Assembly (NCBI GenBank): GCA_025917655.1
Contig: CP084611.1
Coordinates: 3,410,001 to 3,474,000 of the forward strand
Reading direction: 5' to 3'
Source of the DNA: Chlorella sorokiniana
Lineage: Eukaryota; Chlorophyta; Trebouxiophyceae; Chlorellales; Chlorellaceae
Length of the DNA: 64,000 bases
Part shown: positions 1-11,500 of the stretch, piece by piece
Position numbering within the stretch: the stretch's first letter is position 1
Layout: the number at the start of each line of letters is the position of its first letter
Notes under the pieces: model-generated
The model's database searches: none
The model's input: the letters and a program-made list of their open reading frames with translations, nothing else
Told to the model about the DNA's origin: nothing
Program-made: the position numbers and the translations under genes

Positions 1-99
1 GGTCTGGCTGCCACGTGCATACATACTCGGCTATCACGCGGCTTGCCATGAGGCTGTTCCATCACGCGGCCACCCTTGCCGGTCAAGGCCCGGCGAGCG

Positions 100-3076
100 T
101 CAGGCGTCATGCGGCCGCCACCAGGCGCGATCGGCGCCACCGCGCGCCAGCCTGGCGGCGGGTGCGTCGCCGCAGGCGGCCGCCGCCGCGCCGCCCAGCT
201 GGCTGGGCTGCAGGCCGGCGTTGCACAGGTTGGCCAGTGCGCGGGTGTGGCGCATGCCATACTGGTCCAGCGTACCGCAGGCGCGCTCCCAGGCGCCCAC
301 CATGCCCTGAGAGGCAGGGGAGGTGGGGGAGGTGGCGGGGGCTGAGGGTCAGCAGCGGCGCGCACAACAGCCAGCGCTTGGCTTCTGCACTCCACGGCCG
401 TGTGCAGCCTCCCGCCCAGGACACCCACAGACGGTTGGCCACCCACCCGCAGGCACTCCCAGTCATCCACCAGGGGCGCGCCAGCGGGCGGGGCAGCGCC
501 GCCTCCACCACCAGCTCAGCCAGCTCTCGGGGGCGACCCCGCCGCGCACGCCCGACAGCAGGCGCGGCGGCAGGGCAGCGCCGTAGCGGGAGCGCAGCGC
601 GGCCAGCATGCCGGGCGTGGCCAGCAGGCGCTGCACCGCAGCGCGCACGGCAGAGTCCAGCTTGGCGCGCCGGGACACCTGGGGGGTTGGGGGCTGTCTC
701 AGCGATGCACCAGCGATTGAAGCAAAAATTGAACTACACAGACAACTACACAGACCTTTCGGCATGTGCCACAACTGTGTACGCCTCTGCCCCCACCACC
801 CACACAGCCCGGGGCCTCACCTCCTGCTCCAGGGCGCGCAGGGCGGCAGCCCTGGCAGGCCCCTCCTCTGCCGAGCGGTACGCATGGTACAGCGGCACAA
901 GGTCGGCCTCGCGCTGCGGCACCCCGCCCAGGGGCGTCCAGGGGCCTCCGCCGCGCCGTTGGCAGCCCCAGGCTGCGCCTCCGGGCCCTTGCCTGCAGGG
1001 CAGCAGCAGCAGGGGAAGGGGAGGAGCGGCTGAGCGAGCCCGGTGCGCCCACGCCAGCAAGGCAGGCAGCTTGTGGCCACGCCCGACACCCTCCTCCCTC
1101 CCGGTCCCCCCACCCACCCGTGTGTCCCTGCCCCTGGAACAGCGCCGCCGCCTCCTCCGCGATATCGTAGTCCCCAAAGCGCATGACGTGCGAGCCCTGG
1201 TTGTAGGTGTAGTTGCGGCTCACCCGCGCCTTCACCAGCTGGAACTGCTTCTTCAGGGTCTCTGCGCGCGGGCATGGGGCGAGCGGGTGTGGGTGCAAGG
1301 CAGGTGTGGGTGCAAGGGGGCGAGGACAGCGTGCGATGCGCCGGTGGGCGGCGCAGCCGAGACCACAACACCTCGGCAGCCTGGCCAGCTGATAGTGAGT
1401 GGGGATGGCGCAGCGCACCGGGAAGCGCGGCCTCGTCGCCCGCACTCACCCACGGTCAGGTCGGCGTCGTCGGCGTTCTCCAGCCAGGCCACGCTGTAGA
1501 GGTCGCCCAGGCAGGTGCCAAACTCAGGGGGAGGGGAGGGGGACATGCCCGGGCAGTAGGTGCCTGCGACGGACAGAAGGGAGCGCGGAGTTGGCTGGTC
1601 AAACTCAGCAACCTGCGGGAATATACCAGGTCAGGTGCATGCCGCCTCCCTCTTACAGCCACACCCCGCCCGGGCACCCACCCCAGCTGGACTCGTGCCC
1701 ATTGGCGGCGGTGGTGGCGTACACGCCCAGGTCGTCGGACAGCAGGCCCTCAAACATGGACCCGCTCTCACAAGCCTCGATGTAGCTGCGCGGCGCATGC
1801 GAGGCATGGGGGAGGGAGGCGGGGCAGTGAGCAGGTAAGCAGCAGCGACCAGAGCAGGAGAGGAGAAGTAGCAGGCACAGCGCATGCAGCAGGAGTGATG
1901 GGGGCATGCGGCGGCGCTTGCTTCCTCACAGGACCATCTCCTCGAAGCCCCCCCGCCCGCGACTTGTTGGCCACCACGGCGTGCAGCTGGTCGGCGTAGA
2001 GGAAGGGGCCGGAGGGCATGCCCACAATGCCGGGGCGCCGTGGTCGGAGTAGTAGACGAAGACGCGGTCGTGGGGGCCGCTGGCCACCACACGCCCGCTG
2101 GAGCCGCGCGACTGGGGGGCACGCCGCCCGCGTCGCCCGCCAGCACCGCCAGGAAGGTCTGGGCGTTGACGTGGTCGCCAGAGTAGTCCTGGCAGCATCA
2201 TGACAAGCGTTGAAAGTGTGAACGGAGGCGGCAGCCAGCTCAGCTCGTGGGACACGCAGCTCCGCGGCGGCCAGGAAGGTGAGGCGCCCGCTGGGTACCA
2301 ACGATGGGGTGAACCCAGCATGCGCAGCAGCGCAAGCCCCACAGCGTATTGCTGTCCAGCAGCAGCTGCGCTCACAATGGGCACGCCGGCATAGACGTCG
2401 GGACCGTGGGGCCTGTTGAACAGCTGGCCCGGGTGCGGGTTGGCAGGGTTGTCGGCAATGTCGTCGTACATCTGCGTGTTGCAGCGGGCGGACGAGTCGT
2501 CACCGACACTCCCAGTGATGTGATGAAGTCAGCAGCGCGAAACTATCCACAGTCCCCAGCTCACCATCGTTATAATGCGGTTCTCCTTCAGGCCGCCACG
2601 ACGCAGCACTTGGTAGGCCTGCACAATGAGAACCGTACCATCAATAACGGCTGGCTTTGAGCGAGGGATGGGCAGCGGCGGCAATGCGCACGTGACAACA
2701 GGCTGCAACCTACGTGCGCGACGTCAGCCTGGTGACGGTAATTGCCCCATCCAGCTGAACCCGCAATCAGCAGAGCCCACAGCTCGCCTGCAGAGGAATG
2801 GCACGCGCGTCAAAAGTGAAAACAACTGCACACGGGCGGCGGGCGGCCGCTGCAGCACAGCCGACTGCCGCCCTTTCCCGCTCGAGGTCCATTGCATCTT
2901 TCAGCCCCTTCGCCTTGTTTTACGACTCTGCCAGTAGGGCAGACAGCAAGGAGGCCGCGCCAGCGCGCATCCCAAGATTTGCTTGCCTTCTTGCTTGAGT
3001 TCGCGTGCAGCAACTGACACAAATAACGTGCTGGCTGCCAACAGGCAGAGCGCTGTCGACGCCCTCCTTTTGACAT
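100..3076 (-). CDS. Legumain / vacuolar processing enzyme (C13 asparaginyl endopeptidase)
   Basis: This is a cysteine protease of the secretory/vacuolar route that cleaves after Asn and matures vacuolar proteins. The first exon (2924-3076) encodes a hydrophobic signal peptide. Exon 2714-2787 carries [14 protein letters not shown], exon 2565-2618 [12 protein letters not shown], and exon 2376-2471 [19 protein letters not shown]-type residues. The catalytic His lies in YYSDHGAP (about 2045-2065) and the catalytic Cys in EACESGSMF (about 1755-1780). The C-terminal prodomain is present ([16 protein letters not shown], about 200-250), with a stop at 100-102, so the gene is full length. The frame breaks at A/G/C runs near 3068-3071, 2114-2119, 2032-2035 and 1948-1954. 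Each is healed by one added base, so I favour assembly error over decay. The start at 3076 depends on the first of these. Confidence 0.88.
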
Positions 3077-3540
3077 GGTGTCGAAGTGCAAGCAAGACCC
3101 GCAAGTGCGCTGAGCCTTGACACCCACGGCAGCCAAGGAGTATATAACAGTGAGTGAAGGCGTGCATTTGCGCTGACCAGATGAGGAGCTCCGGAGGAAG
3201 GCAACCCTGGGACCCTAGCCAGGGGCAGCTCATGTGGGCATGCAACACATGGCGCCTGTGTGCTGTTGGTGAATGCCCAAGCAGTTGTAGTTTTAGTTGA
3301 ATTATCATGAAACTTGCTAGTCCTCGCGCAGAAACGTCAACACCTCTCTGGGTTCCATCTCTATTTCGGTGGATCACTTTGCAGAAGAACAAGGTAGACC
3401 TGGGATCCTATATTGAATGCCTGACCTTGTGATGTTGCTCAGCATCGGCCCTTGGTCTATCTTCGTTGTCGGTCCTGCCTCCTGCCGCCGCCCTCGCAGC
3501 AAACAGGCTGCCTGCCCCGTGCTGCGCCCTTGCAGTTGCC
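3077..3540. promoter_or_regulatory. Divergent intergenic region, legumain / metallophosphoesterase
   Basis: This 464-bp gap lies between two divergently oriented starts. A TATATAA stretch at 3141-3147 sits about 65 bp upstream of the legumain start and could serve as its TATA element. No other recognisable element was seen. Confidence 0.35.
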
Positions 3541-4299
3541 ATGCGAGTAGGCGTGCTCAGTGACACACATGGCGTGTGTGATCCTGCTCTGGCAAAGCTG
3601 TTCCAGGGTGTGGACCAAATTCTGCACGCTGGCGACGTCGGCAATCATGGGGGCCACTCTGCGGTGCTGGGCATGCTGCAGCCCACGGCGCCGGTGGCGG
3701 CGGTGAGCGGCAACGTGGATGACGATGCGGCAGCCGCCGCGGAGCTGCCTGCGGTTGCTCTGATCGCCCTGGCTGGCTGGTCGGTGCTGCTGGTGCACAT
3801 CCTCGAGTCGGCGGAGGCGGCGTCAGCCATCCACGAGCACCAGCCGGACATCGTGGTGCACGGGCACAGCCACTCGTACAGCGAGCGCGTGGTGGGCCTG
3901 CCCGGCGGCGGTCGACGGCTGCTGCTCAACCCCGGCTCTGCTGGGCCCGCGCGCTTCAAGCTCGGCCGCTCCGTGGCGCTGCTGCACCTGCCCCAGCGAG
4001 GTGGGCTGGCCTTCTGCTTAGGAGCGCACAAGCAGCAGCAGCCCCAGCACACGGCAACTACTGCCCTCTCACTGATCCCGCCCCTGCAACCCATCTCCTT
4101 CTGTGCAGGCATGGGCGCCTGGCCCACTGTGCAGCGCATTGAGCTTGCAGCCAAGGCGCCACAACGATTGCCAGAGGCCCGCAGCAGCAGGCTGAGCAGG
4201 CCGCTGCATGGCAAGCAGTTAGAAAGCGGGCTGCCGGAACGGCAGTCCAGGAGGGAGGCGTATCGCAGCGGCAGCCAGAACAAGCGTCGGAGAGTGTAA
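3541..4299 (+). CDS. YfcE/MJ0936-type metallophosphoesterase
   Basis: A small calcineurin-like phosphoesterase, probably a phosphodiesterase. The ATG at 3541 gives MRVGVLSDTHG, the standard family start. The metal-binding motifs follow in order: DTH, AGDV (about residue 31), GNVDDD (about 60) and VHGHSHSY (about 105), then the LLNPGSAG strand. A 108-bp intron (4001-4108, GTGGGC...TGCAG) is a multiple of three, so the unspliced frame is also open. Splicing gives ...PQRGMGAWP.. and a protein of about 216 residues. The C-terminal tail of about 50 residues is basic and ends in KRRRV, which might be a nuclear-localisation-like tail. In vivo substrate is unknown. Confidence 0.88.
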   Translation: MRVGVLSDTHGVCDPALAKLFQGVDQILHAGDVGNHGGHSAVLGMLQPTAPVAAVSGNVDDDAAAAAELPAVALIALAGWSVLLVHILESAEAASAIHEHQPDIVVHGHSHSYSERVVGLPGGGRRLLLNPGSAGPARFKLGRSVALLHLPQRGGLAFCLGAHKQQQPQHTATTALSLIPPLQPISFCAGMGAWPTVQRIELAAKAPQRLPEARSSRLSRPLHGKQLESGLPERQSRREAYRSGSQNKRRRV

Positions 4300-4450
4300 G
4301 CAGGCAAGACTGCCACTACGGACCAGTCTGAGCGGTTTGAGAGGTTGAGAGGGGAGCACAGGAGCGCGAGCAGAAGAAGAAGGAAAGGGAAGCAAAAGCA
4401 ACAGAGATCAGCAGCGTAGGTGAGGTCGAACAAGGATGCAAGCGCAGGCC

Positions 4451-6317
4451 TCAGCCCTCGACGCCGTGTCGCCGGAACTGCGTGGGCGCGCCGCGGAAGG
4501 ACTGCGCGCCGTCCACGCTGCGCGCCATGCCGATGCCGCGCCACGCGCCGCCCTCTCGCATCGCCCGCCCCGAGTAGTAAAGCCGCCACTTGCCCCCGGC
4601 CATGGACACGGCCCAGGGGCAGCCCACGGCGCCGCCGTCCCAGGCCCCCGCCTCGCTGCTGGGCTCCAGGATGGGGTGCGGGTGGCGCTGCCACCCCGAC
4701 AGCCCGTCCTCCGACACAGCCACCCCGATGGAGCGGCCGCCGTCCGCCGCCACGCCCTCGTAAAACATGAAGTAGCGCTTGGTGTCGAGGTCGCGCACCA
4801 CGCAGCGGGACGCGGCGCCGCACGCGTCAAAGTCGTCGGGGAGGTGCCGCCCTGCAGGGTGGGCAGCGGGCAGGGGCGGCCCTCATTGCCTGCTGCCGCT
4901 GCCAGGGCAATAGTTGCCCTGCCCTGCACCCCCACCACATCTCCTCGGTGCTGTTGCAGAACTCTCTGCCTTCCAGGGGAAGGAGGGGGCTGAGGACGGC
5001 TGTGCAAGCCTCCCGCCCGCACCTCAAACACAGGCCCCTGCTTCTTCCACTTAAAGCCGTCCGGCGAGGTGGCCAGCCCCACAACGTAGCGCCCGCGCCC
5101 CGCATCATATGAGTGGTAGTACATGCGCATGTCGCGGGGCCAGCTGTCACCACCTGCGGGTGGAAGGAAGGGGGGGGCGCGGGGCGTGAGGAGGCAAAGG
5201 GTGGGAGGCTGTGGGCGCCGGCGCAGGTGAGAGCTGGGAGTTGGTGCTGCTGGCCCGCTGGCGGCAATGGCAGCACACGGGCCAGGCTGGCTGCGCGCGG
5301 GCGGCCAGGGCGGCTGGCGCTGCGCCCCACCTGCGGCCCCCGACGAAGAGCTGGTCCCACTCGCCCTCCGCCCCCACGTCAAACAGGGCCCCGTGTGGTG
5401 CTCCGCCTCGATGCGCGCCCAGTTCTTGCCGTCCTGGCTCATGGCCAGGCCGGGCGCAGGCGCAGGCCCTCCAACGCGCCACCCTCGTCGATTGAGGAGG
5501 ACTGCAGCCGGGTTGGCGGCAGGCATGCTTACAGTGGTTTGGCTACAGGAGGGACTGGGGACAGCCTGCCAGGCCCCAGCTGTCTGCGCCCTCTGCCAGC
5601 CGCCCACTGTACTGTGTGCCCAGCCATGCTGCCGGACCCTCACAAGGGCGCCGCAGTCTGGCCCCCGCCCACCCCATGGCACCCACCTGGGACATGCCGG
5701 CGGGGAGGGCCACGGGCTCGTAGGTGCCCCCGAGTAGAACATCCAGTACACGCCCGTACCGCTGCTCACAGAGGAGCTGGACAGGATCTGCACGTCCGCC
5801 ACGCTGAGGTGGCAGGTGTCGAACCACCACCAGTCGCCGTTGGGCTCCAGCACCTTGCCCACGTCCAGCGAGCGCTGGGGGCCACGCGCGCCCTCGATGC
5901 GCGCCGCCCCCGCACCCAGGAGACGCCGTCTGACGACACCGCCACGCCTGCGCGGGCAGCACAGAGGACGCGCTTGGAAGGACCGGCAGCACAGCATCCA
6001 AGAAGGGCATGGCGGCAGGGTTACAGCAACAGGTCAACCTCCTCTCGGGAGCATGGCGGCAGAGCGGCAGCCATCCAGCCAGCCGCACCGACGCTGCCCG
6101 AGGAGGGGAACACAGCGTCCATGTCCTGGCAGGCCGGCGAGCGCCCCGTGTACCACATGAACCAGCGCTGCTCGTCGTCGCCCAAGTAGTAGCGCACCAC
6201 GGCCTGGCCCACGCCGGCCTCGTCCCCGCGCCGCTCTCGCCACACGGCAGCAGCAGGCCAGGCTGCGTGGCCACATTGCTGGAGGCGCCAGAGCCATCGG
6301 CCTGCATCATAACGCAA
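4451..6317 (-). CDS. Five-bladed beta-propeller glycosidase-like protein (GH32/43/arabinanase-invertase type)
   Basis: Exons encode repeated propeller-blade motifs: VVRYYLGDDEQRWFMWYTGR, GVYWMFYSGG, LAMSQDGKNWARIEAEHHTG, MRMYYHSYDAGRGRYVVGLA.SPDGFKWKK, KRYFMFYEGVAADGGRSIGVA and GKWRLYYSGRAM. This pattern of alternating W/F-Y-S/G strands and S.DG.W turns is that of the plant arabinanase/levansucrase/invertase-like proteins. The stop is at 4451-4453. I did not securely identify a catalytic acid or base, so activity is inferred. The 5' end is uncertain: reading stays open to about 6317 without a clear ATG, and a possible signal-peptide exon lies at 6704-6766. Several one-base frame breaks occur. 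The gene is convergent with the metallophosphoesterase, 151 bp away. Confidence 0.65.
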
Positions 6318-6703
6318 CTGGGAGTTACTGCAAGTAAAGGCCTGCGCAAGCCCAGCAGGCAGGGCAAGCGTTCAAGGGGAGCACAGCTGGTTTCCCACCT
6401 GGCAGTTAAACAACCGTCGATTGCATTTTCCTTGTGATGCACGCTGCCGTCTCGCAAGTTTTCGGCTGTTGGGCGCACAGCGGTGCAGGGTTGACAACTG
6501 CAGAGCGCTGCACGTTGCTGCAGCTGCCATTTTTGTTTCTTTGTATCAAGAACAAAAATCGGACAGCGATAAAAAGTGCGATCGTTCACTTTGCAAAGCG
6601 GACCCATCTGGATGTGGCGGCGCCACGCGGGCAGGCAGACATGTCTCTCCTGTCTAGACAGGAGAGCTGCAGAGCACATTTGCTGGACGACTGCCTTGTT
6701 ACA

Positions 6704-6766
6704 TTGATAGTCAGCAGCAACCCAAATACGTAGGCAGCAAGCCAAGCGCCAGCGCAACGCGACATA
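6704..6766 (-). other. Candidate signal-peptide exon
   Basis: ATG at 6766 opens 21 hydrophobic codons (MSRCAGAWLAAYVFGLLLTIN) that end at a GTAACA donor. It could be the first exon of the glycosidase-like gene downstream, which otherwise lacks a start, but no exon joining the two was confirmed. Nothing else was recognised between 6318 and 6894. Confidence 0.3.
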
Positions 6767-6894
6767 TCAGCAGTTGGAGGGTGAGCTGCGAAAACGTCAA
6801 GCGGAAGCACAGCTTCGTGCCACGCTCCTCGAAGCTTGGGCATCTTCAGCCGCGAAACGTCCGGCTGGTCAGATTCAATGACCAATGAACAACC

Positions 6895-7884
6895 TCACGG
6901 CAGGAGCAGCACCGGACAAGGTACAAACTCTGCCAGCAGGTTTGCATCCACATGCTTCTCGTGGACAGCTGCAACAGGGAGGGGCCGCACAGAGGCATGG
7001 CATGTTGGCCACGTCTGGCAACCGCACTGCACAGCCACCAGCAGGTGAGATGGTCTGCCGCTCCAGGCTGCTCACCTGCTGTGCTGAGCACCACCAGATC
7101 GGCATCCAAGTTGTCGGCCACCTCGCCAACCGCTACCGACCCCTTGCTCACGGACGCCGCCTCCACCTCCTCCTCTACAAAGCTGACTTCCAGTCCGCGG
7201 CTCACCAGCTCGCCCTGCACCAGCTGCAGCCGCTGGTTGCTGACCTTCTGTCCTTGCTCATCGACAAACATGACGGTCCTGCGGGAGGCGGGGGTGGAGG
7301 ATGCAGCCAAAAGTGAAGTGCCTCTGACTGCCGCGGCAGGATGGGCTTTGAGCTTGGTGTGAGCATACACAAATGGAAGTGAAGCTGACAGCCATACAAA
7401 CAAAGTATCAAACGGCTCACAGCTTGCTGGAGTTTTGGGTTGCTAGCGCAGCAGCGGTGCCAAGCGCCGTGCGGGAGGCAGACGACAAGACGGGATTGGA
7501 GTCCAAGATGGCCAGAAGGATGTGGTCATACTTGAGCCCCTCCAACTACAGCACACCAGGGAACGTGTGCGGCACTGCCGCATGAACTGCCCTACAACCT
7601 GCACAAGCTTCCGACACGCTGCGCCTAGACCCTTCTCCCCTGGCGGCAAACGCAACCCTCACCTGAGCTCCATTGTTGCTAGCTTCAGGTGTCGCTGATG
7701 CACGAACTGGCCGCCTATATACAATGGCTGCGCAGAGAGCCGGAGAAAAGTGTTGGTCGGCGATCAGCGCTGCCCCCGTTAAACCGAAAGACTGGTCAAG
7801 CATACCTGAGCGGCGGCCATGCCGTGCTGCTGAGGGTAGCAAGGCTGCTGCTGGGCACCGTGGTCTCGAGAGGCGCAGGTTCAT
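6895..7884 (-). CDS. Universal stress protein-like (adenine nucleotide alpha-hydrolase fold) protein
   Basis: Five exons join without any frame break: 7806-7884, 7663-7682, 7421-7545, 7076-7278 and 6895-6968, totalling 501 nt and 166 residues. All junctions are GT-AG with compatible phases. The first exon gives an Arg/Ala/Ser-rich leader (MNLRLSRPRCPAAALL..) resembling a plastid or mitochondrial transit peptide. The domain then runs through DHILLAILDSNP, LTVMFVDEQG, a helix of about 50 residues, DADLVVLSTA and LAEFVPCPVLLLP. These are the alternating strands expected of a USP fold, with a C-terminal PCPVLLLP strand. Exon 2 is only 20 nt. The ligand and role are unknown. Confidence 0.72.
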
Positions 7885-8596
7885 TGCTCCGCAGTGTCTC
7901 CGACACGCAGCTGGACGTCGGAGAAGATGGGGAGTAAGATCTGCTTCGTATTTTCTACATTATCACCCAGGTTGCTTTCATGAGAAGGTTGCCTTAATGC
8001 CAGCAAGGCATGACTCGCCGCCACCACGCCGCAAGTCCTCCCCCACAACTGCATTCCAAGCAATGTTTGGTTACACCAGCTTATACATCTACTTCATGAA
8101 GTCTGCATCGAGAAGAATTGGGGGCTCAGCAACATCCGATCACCGGCTCTGCATACGCTCGTGCACACACAGCTGTACGGCGGTTTGAGTTTTTCTTGTG
8201 GGGTGGAGGGGCATTCGACTGTGCGGGGGTGGTTCTGGGTCCGCCTTGAGTAGCAGACAACTCAAAAAGCACGTGTTTGAGCGAGGGAGAGGTGGGCAAG
8301 GGTGGCCTGACCGAGGCAACACCAGGAGGTGCACTGCTAGAATTGGTGCAGCGCAGAATAGCACGCAGCAAGTCCACATGCCATGCATGCCCCAACAGAC
8401 CGAAAAGACATAACGGATCTTGGAAATGAGGTTTGAACTGGTTTATTCCTGCGGAATCCAGGGTGACAGTTCTCCAGTGCTGCCTGCGCTGTGCATGCTG
8501 CTGTGGTGCTGACATGGCAGCCATCTACCTGAGCAACGAGCAAACAACGAGCAGAGTGGGAGAGTGAGAAGTTAATCAACGAACAGGGGAAAGGCC
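7885..8596. other. Intergenic, no gene seen
   Basis: A 712-bp stretch between the start of the USP-like gene and the stop of the GT2-GH9 gene. GC is lower than in the genes. No ORF with family resemblance, RNA gene or repeat was recognised. Confidence 0.4.
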
Positions 8597-11500
8597 TCAA
8601 ACGGAGAGGTAGGAGCCGCAGATTGCGCTGGAGCGGTAGATGCCGTAGTCCTGCAGGCAGACCTCCCACAGGCCCGGGTCCAGCTGTGGGCAGGGGGCGT
8701 CAACAGTGGCTCAGGGACAGGGAGCCGAGGCGTCGAGCACGCGGCTGTCAGGGTTGGGCAGGCAGCGCGCGGCCCTGTCCCTGCATGCGCGCGTAGCACC
8801 CGCATCCGCTTGCCTGCACCACGCCGGCCAGCGCCGCCGCCAGGCCCGCGTTGTTCTCGATGCCCACCCTGTTGCTGTCCGCCTGGCGCACATCCTCAAA
8901 GGCGTCGCTGCGCCCGAGCCGTAGACCAGGGCGCCGCGCAGCGTGTGTGGGTCGGGGTCCGGGGACAGCAGGCCCGTCACGCGGTTGCACACCTGCGGAT
9001 GCACGGGGGAGAGGCTTGCACGCACACAGGCTGCGGCCAGGCGGCACGCAGGGCTGGACTGCAGGGGCGTGGGCCGACCAGGCCCTGGCTTCCCCAGCTC
9101 CCCTCACCTCTGGCGGTTCCGGGCAGGCGGCTGCGCGGTCCTGCGTGCGGCGCGGCGGGTTGCGTCCAAAGCCCACCATCAGGGAGCGTCCCGCGTCGCC
9201 CAGCACGTACCGCACCTGGGACAGCGCCCAGCAGCGGTACTCCCGCGCCAGCGGGCAGACTCCGCCTCCGCCAGGTCGGCGTACATGAGCGACATGGCGG
9301 CGGCGTTGGCGGTGGAGCCCAGGGATGCTGGGGGCAAGGCAAGGGGGTGGATGCAGCGTGTGGGGTGGAGCAGGTGCAGCGGAACAGGGCGACGTCCCCG
9401 TTCAAGTATGGCTGCCCGCAGCCTCGCCCTGCCTGCCACCCATACGAGGCTAGGCCATGCACTGCCAGCCCGCTCACCGCTCCAGGGATTGTAAGAGCGG
9501 CCGCGCTGCGTGTAGTTGGCCATGTTGCCGGCGCATATCCAGTTTTTGAGGAACAGCTCGCTCTGCTGGCGGAAGGTGGAGCGCCCCGTCTCCTGGGCCA
9601 GCAGCAGGTTGAGCGGCCAGAACACGTTGTCCCAGTCGTACGCATACCTGGTGCAGGCGGAGAGGCAGGGGGAGGTTGAGGACATGTTCAGGTGGACTCT
9701 TCCCGCCCTCCACCCCGGAGCAGGCCAGCACCCACTTGAGGTCTGCCAGGGCGGCCTCGTCCTCCAGGTGCTTCATGTAGAAGTCGTACACGTCGCTCAG
9801 GTAGGCGTCCTGGGGGGGGCGTGCAGGTAGGAAATGGTGGGTTCATCAGAAATCATGGGGTCGGCGATGCAGCGAGAAACCCACGCATGGACGGCATGCC
9901 GCGTTCCCTGCCTGGTGTTGCCTCTTCCAGGACCCCCCCACCGTCACCCCTTAGACCAGGGCCCACCTGCTTGGTGGCCTTGTAGAGCCAGCCCGCGGCC
10001 CAGGCCAGGTCGTCGTACAGGGTGGAGGAGTTGTAGAGCAGGGTGAGGTTGAAGTCGCCATCGCCAAACCGCCCCTTCACCGCCCGAGCAAACTCGTACA
10101 CCTGCAGAGGCGGGAGAGGGGCCAGCATTTCGCTTGCATTCTGCGGCCGTAGCGTTGCTGCTCGTGGTTGTGCACCAGGCGCCGCCGTTTGAAGTTTGCC
10201 TCGCAATTTGCACCGAGCGCAGCCCTCCCCACCTCCTGTGCCTTGGTCAGCAGCTGCGTCGCGTACTCGCTCTCGTTCTGGTTGCGGAACAGGAGGGAGG
10301 CGGAGGCCAGGGCTGCAGCCACCGACCCCCCAGGTCCGATCCCCCGTGGTGAGGTCAACAGTGAAGGCGGGGCGGGGCAGGGACTGCTCCTCGGGCCGGT
10401 ACCACAGCAGCATCTCGGTGTCAATGTCGCCCACCTGTGGGGGTGAGAGGGGGGAGGGGTGCAGGGTCGGTGTGGGTGTGACGGTGGTGGGTGGTTGTGG
10501 GCACATGGGTTCCGTAATGCTGAAGCTTCCACATCGGCTCGAAACAATGTTGCGTGCCCTTAGCTCCGCGCCAGATGGCAGTCTTGCATGCAACAGGGCT
10601 CACCCGCGTGACCAGCAGGCTGCTGTTGCCGTCTGGCAGGGGCTTGTGCACCTTCATCAGGTAATCGGTGCCCCAGCGGATGGAATCCAGGGCAGCTCCC
10701 GCCTGGCCGGCGGCAGTGAAGCCGCTGCCGAAGGACATGAGCGCCCAGACAAGCAGGGTGGTGGTGAAGGCGATGGGGCTGGTGGCCTTGATGTTGCCTG
10801 CCGGGGGAAGGGGGCATCAGCGGGCTGGTAAGGGCGCCTCAACTGCCAGGGCAGGCAGGAAGGTATGGCAGCGGCAGTTGAGAGTTCTTGAAGGCCATGG
10901 CCTTGCTGCCACAAACCGGGCTGCCCTGACACAGCACCCCACCTCCGCCCATGCCGCTGAACCAGCCGCCGCCCAGGTCCCAGGGCACGTCGGTGGCGGC
11001 CGCAGCTGCGGCGGACAGCGGATCGACTGCAGAGCTGCTGGCAAAGGGGTCGCCAAAGGGGTCGCCGCCAGTCCCAGCAAAGGGATCCGCTGCCGTGCCT
11101 GTTGCAAAGGGGTCAACGCTGCCCCCGCCGCTGGAAAACGGGTCAAGGCTCCCTGACCCGCTGGCAAAGGGGTCGCTTGCGCCGGTTGTGCTGCCGCTGG
11201 CAAACGGGTCAGCCTGGAACAGGCGCCTCCCTCGGAAGGGGTCGCTCCCAAACATGCCGCCAAAGGAGTCGAACCCAAACTCCTGTACGTAGGGTGGGTG
11301 AAGTGAGCCAACCAGCTCTCAGGCCTGGAAGGTTCCGCAGCAGCAAGCCCCTGCACCAACCAACCCCTCAGACCCCTCCTCACCGATCCAAAGCCCGCAT
11401 CCAGGGTGCCGTTGGGCATGGCGGCTGCCAGGCTGGCGGTGGTGTTGTAGTCCGCCACAAACGCGTCGCCCCGCCAGGTGGCCCCGCTGCCCAGGGGCAG

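Noticed and set aside
15-1499. Long plus-strand open frame of 494 codons
   Set aside because: It is antisense to the legumain exons and is an Arg/Pro/Ala-rich shadow typical of GC-rich coding DNA. No family resemblance.
100-3076. Legumain as a pseudogene
   Set aside because: All catalytic residues, the signal peptide, the prodomain and splice sites are kept. Only homopolymer-linked one-base breaks occur, as in essential genes of this window.
8126-8524. Minus-strand open frame of 132 codons between the USP-like and GT2-GH9 genes
   Set aside because: No recognisable domain, no supporting splice structure, and composition like intergenic DNA.
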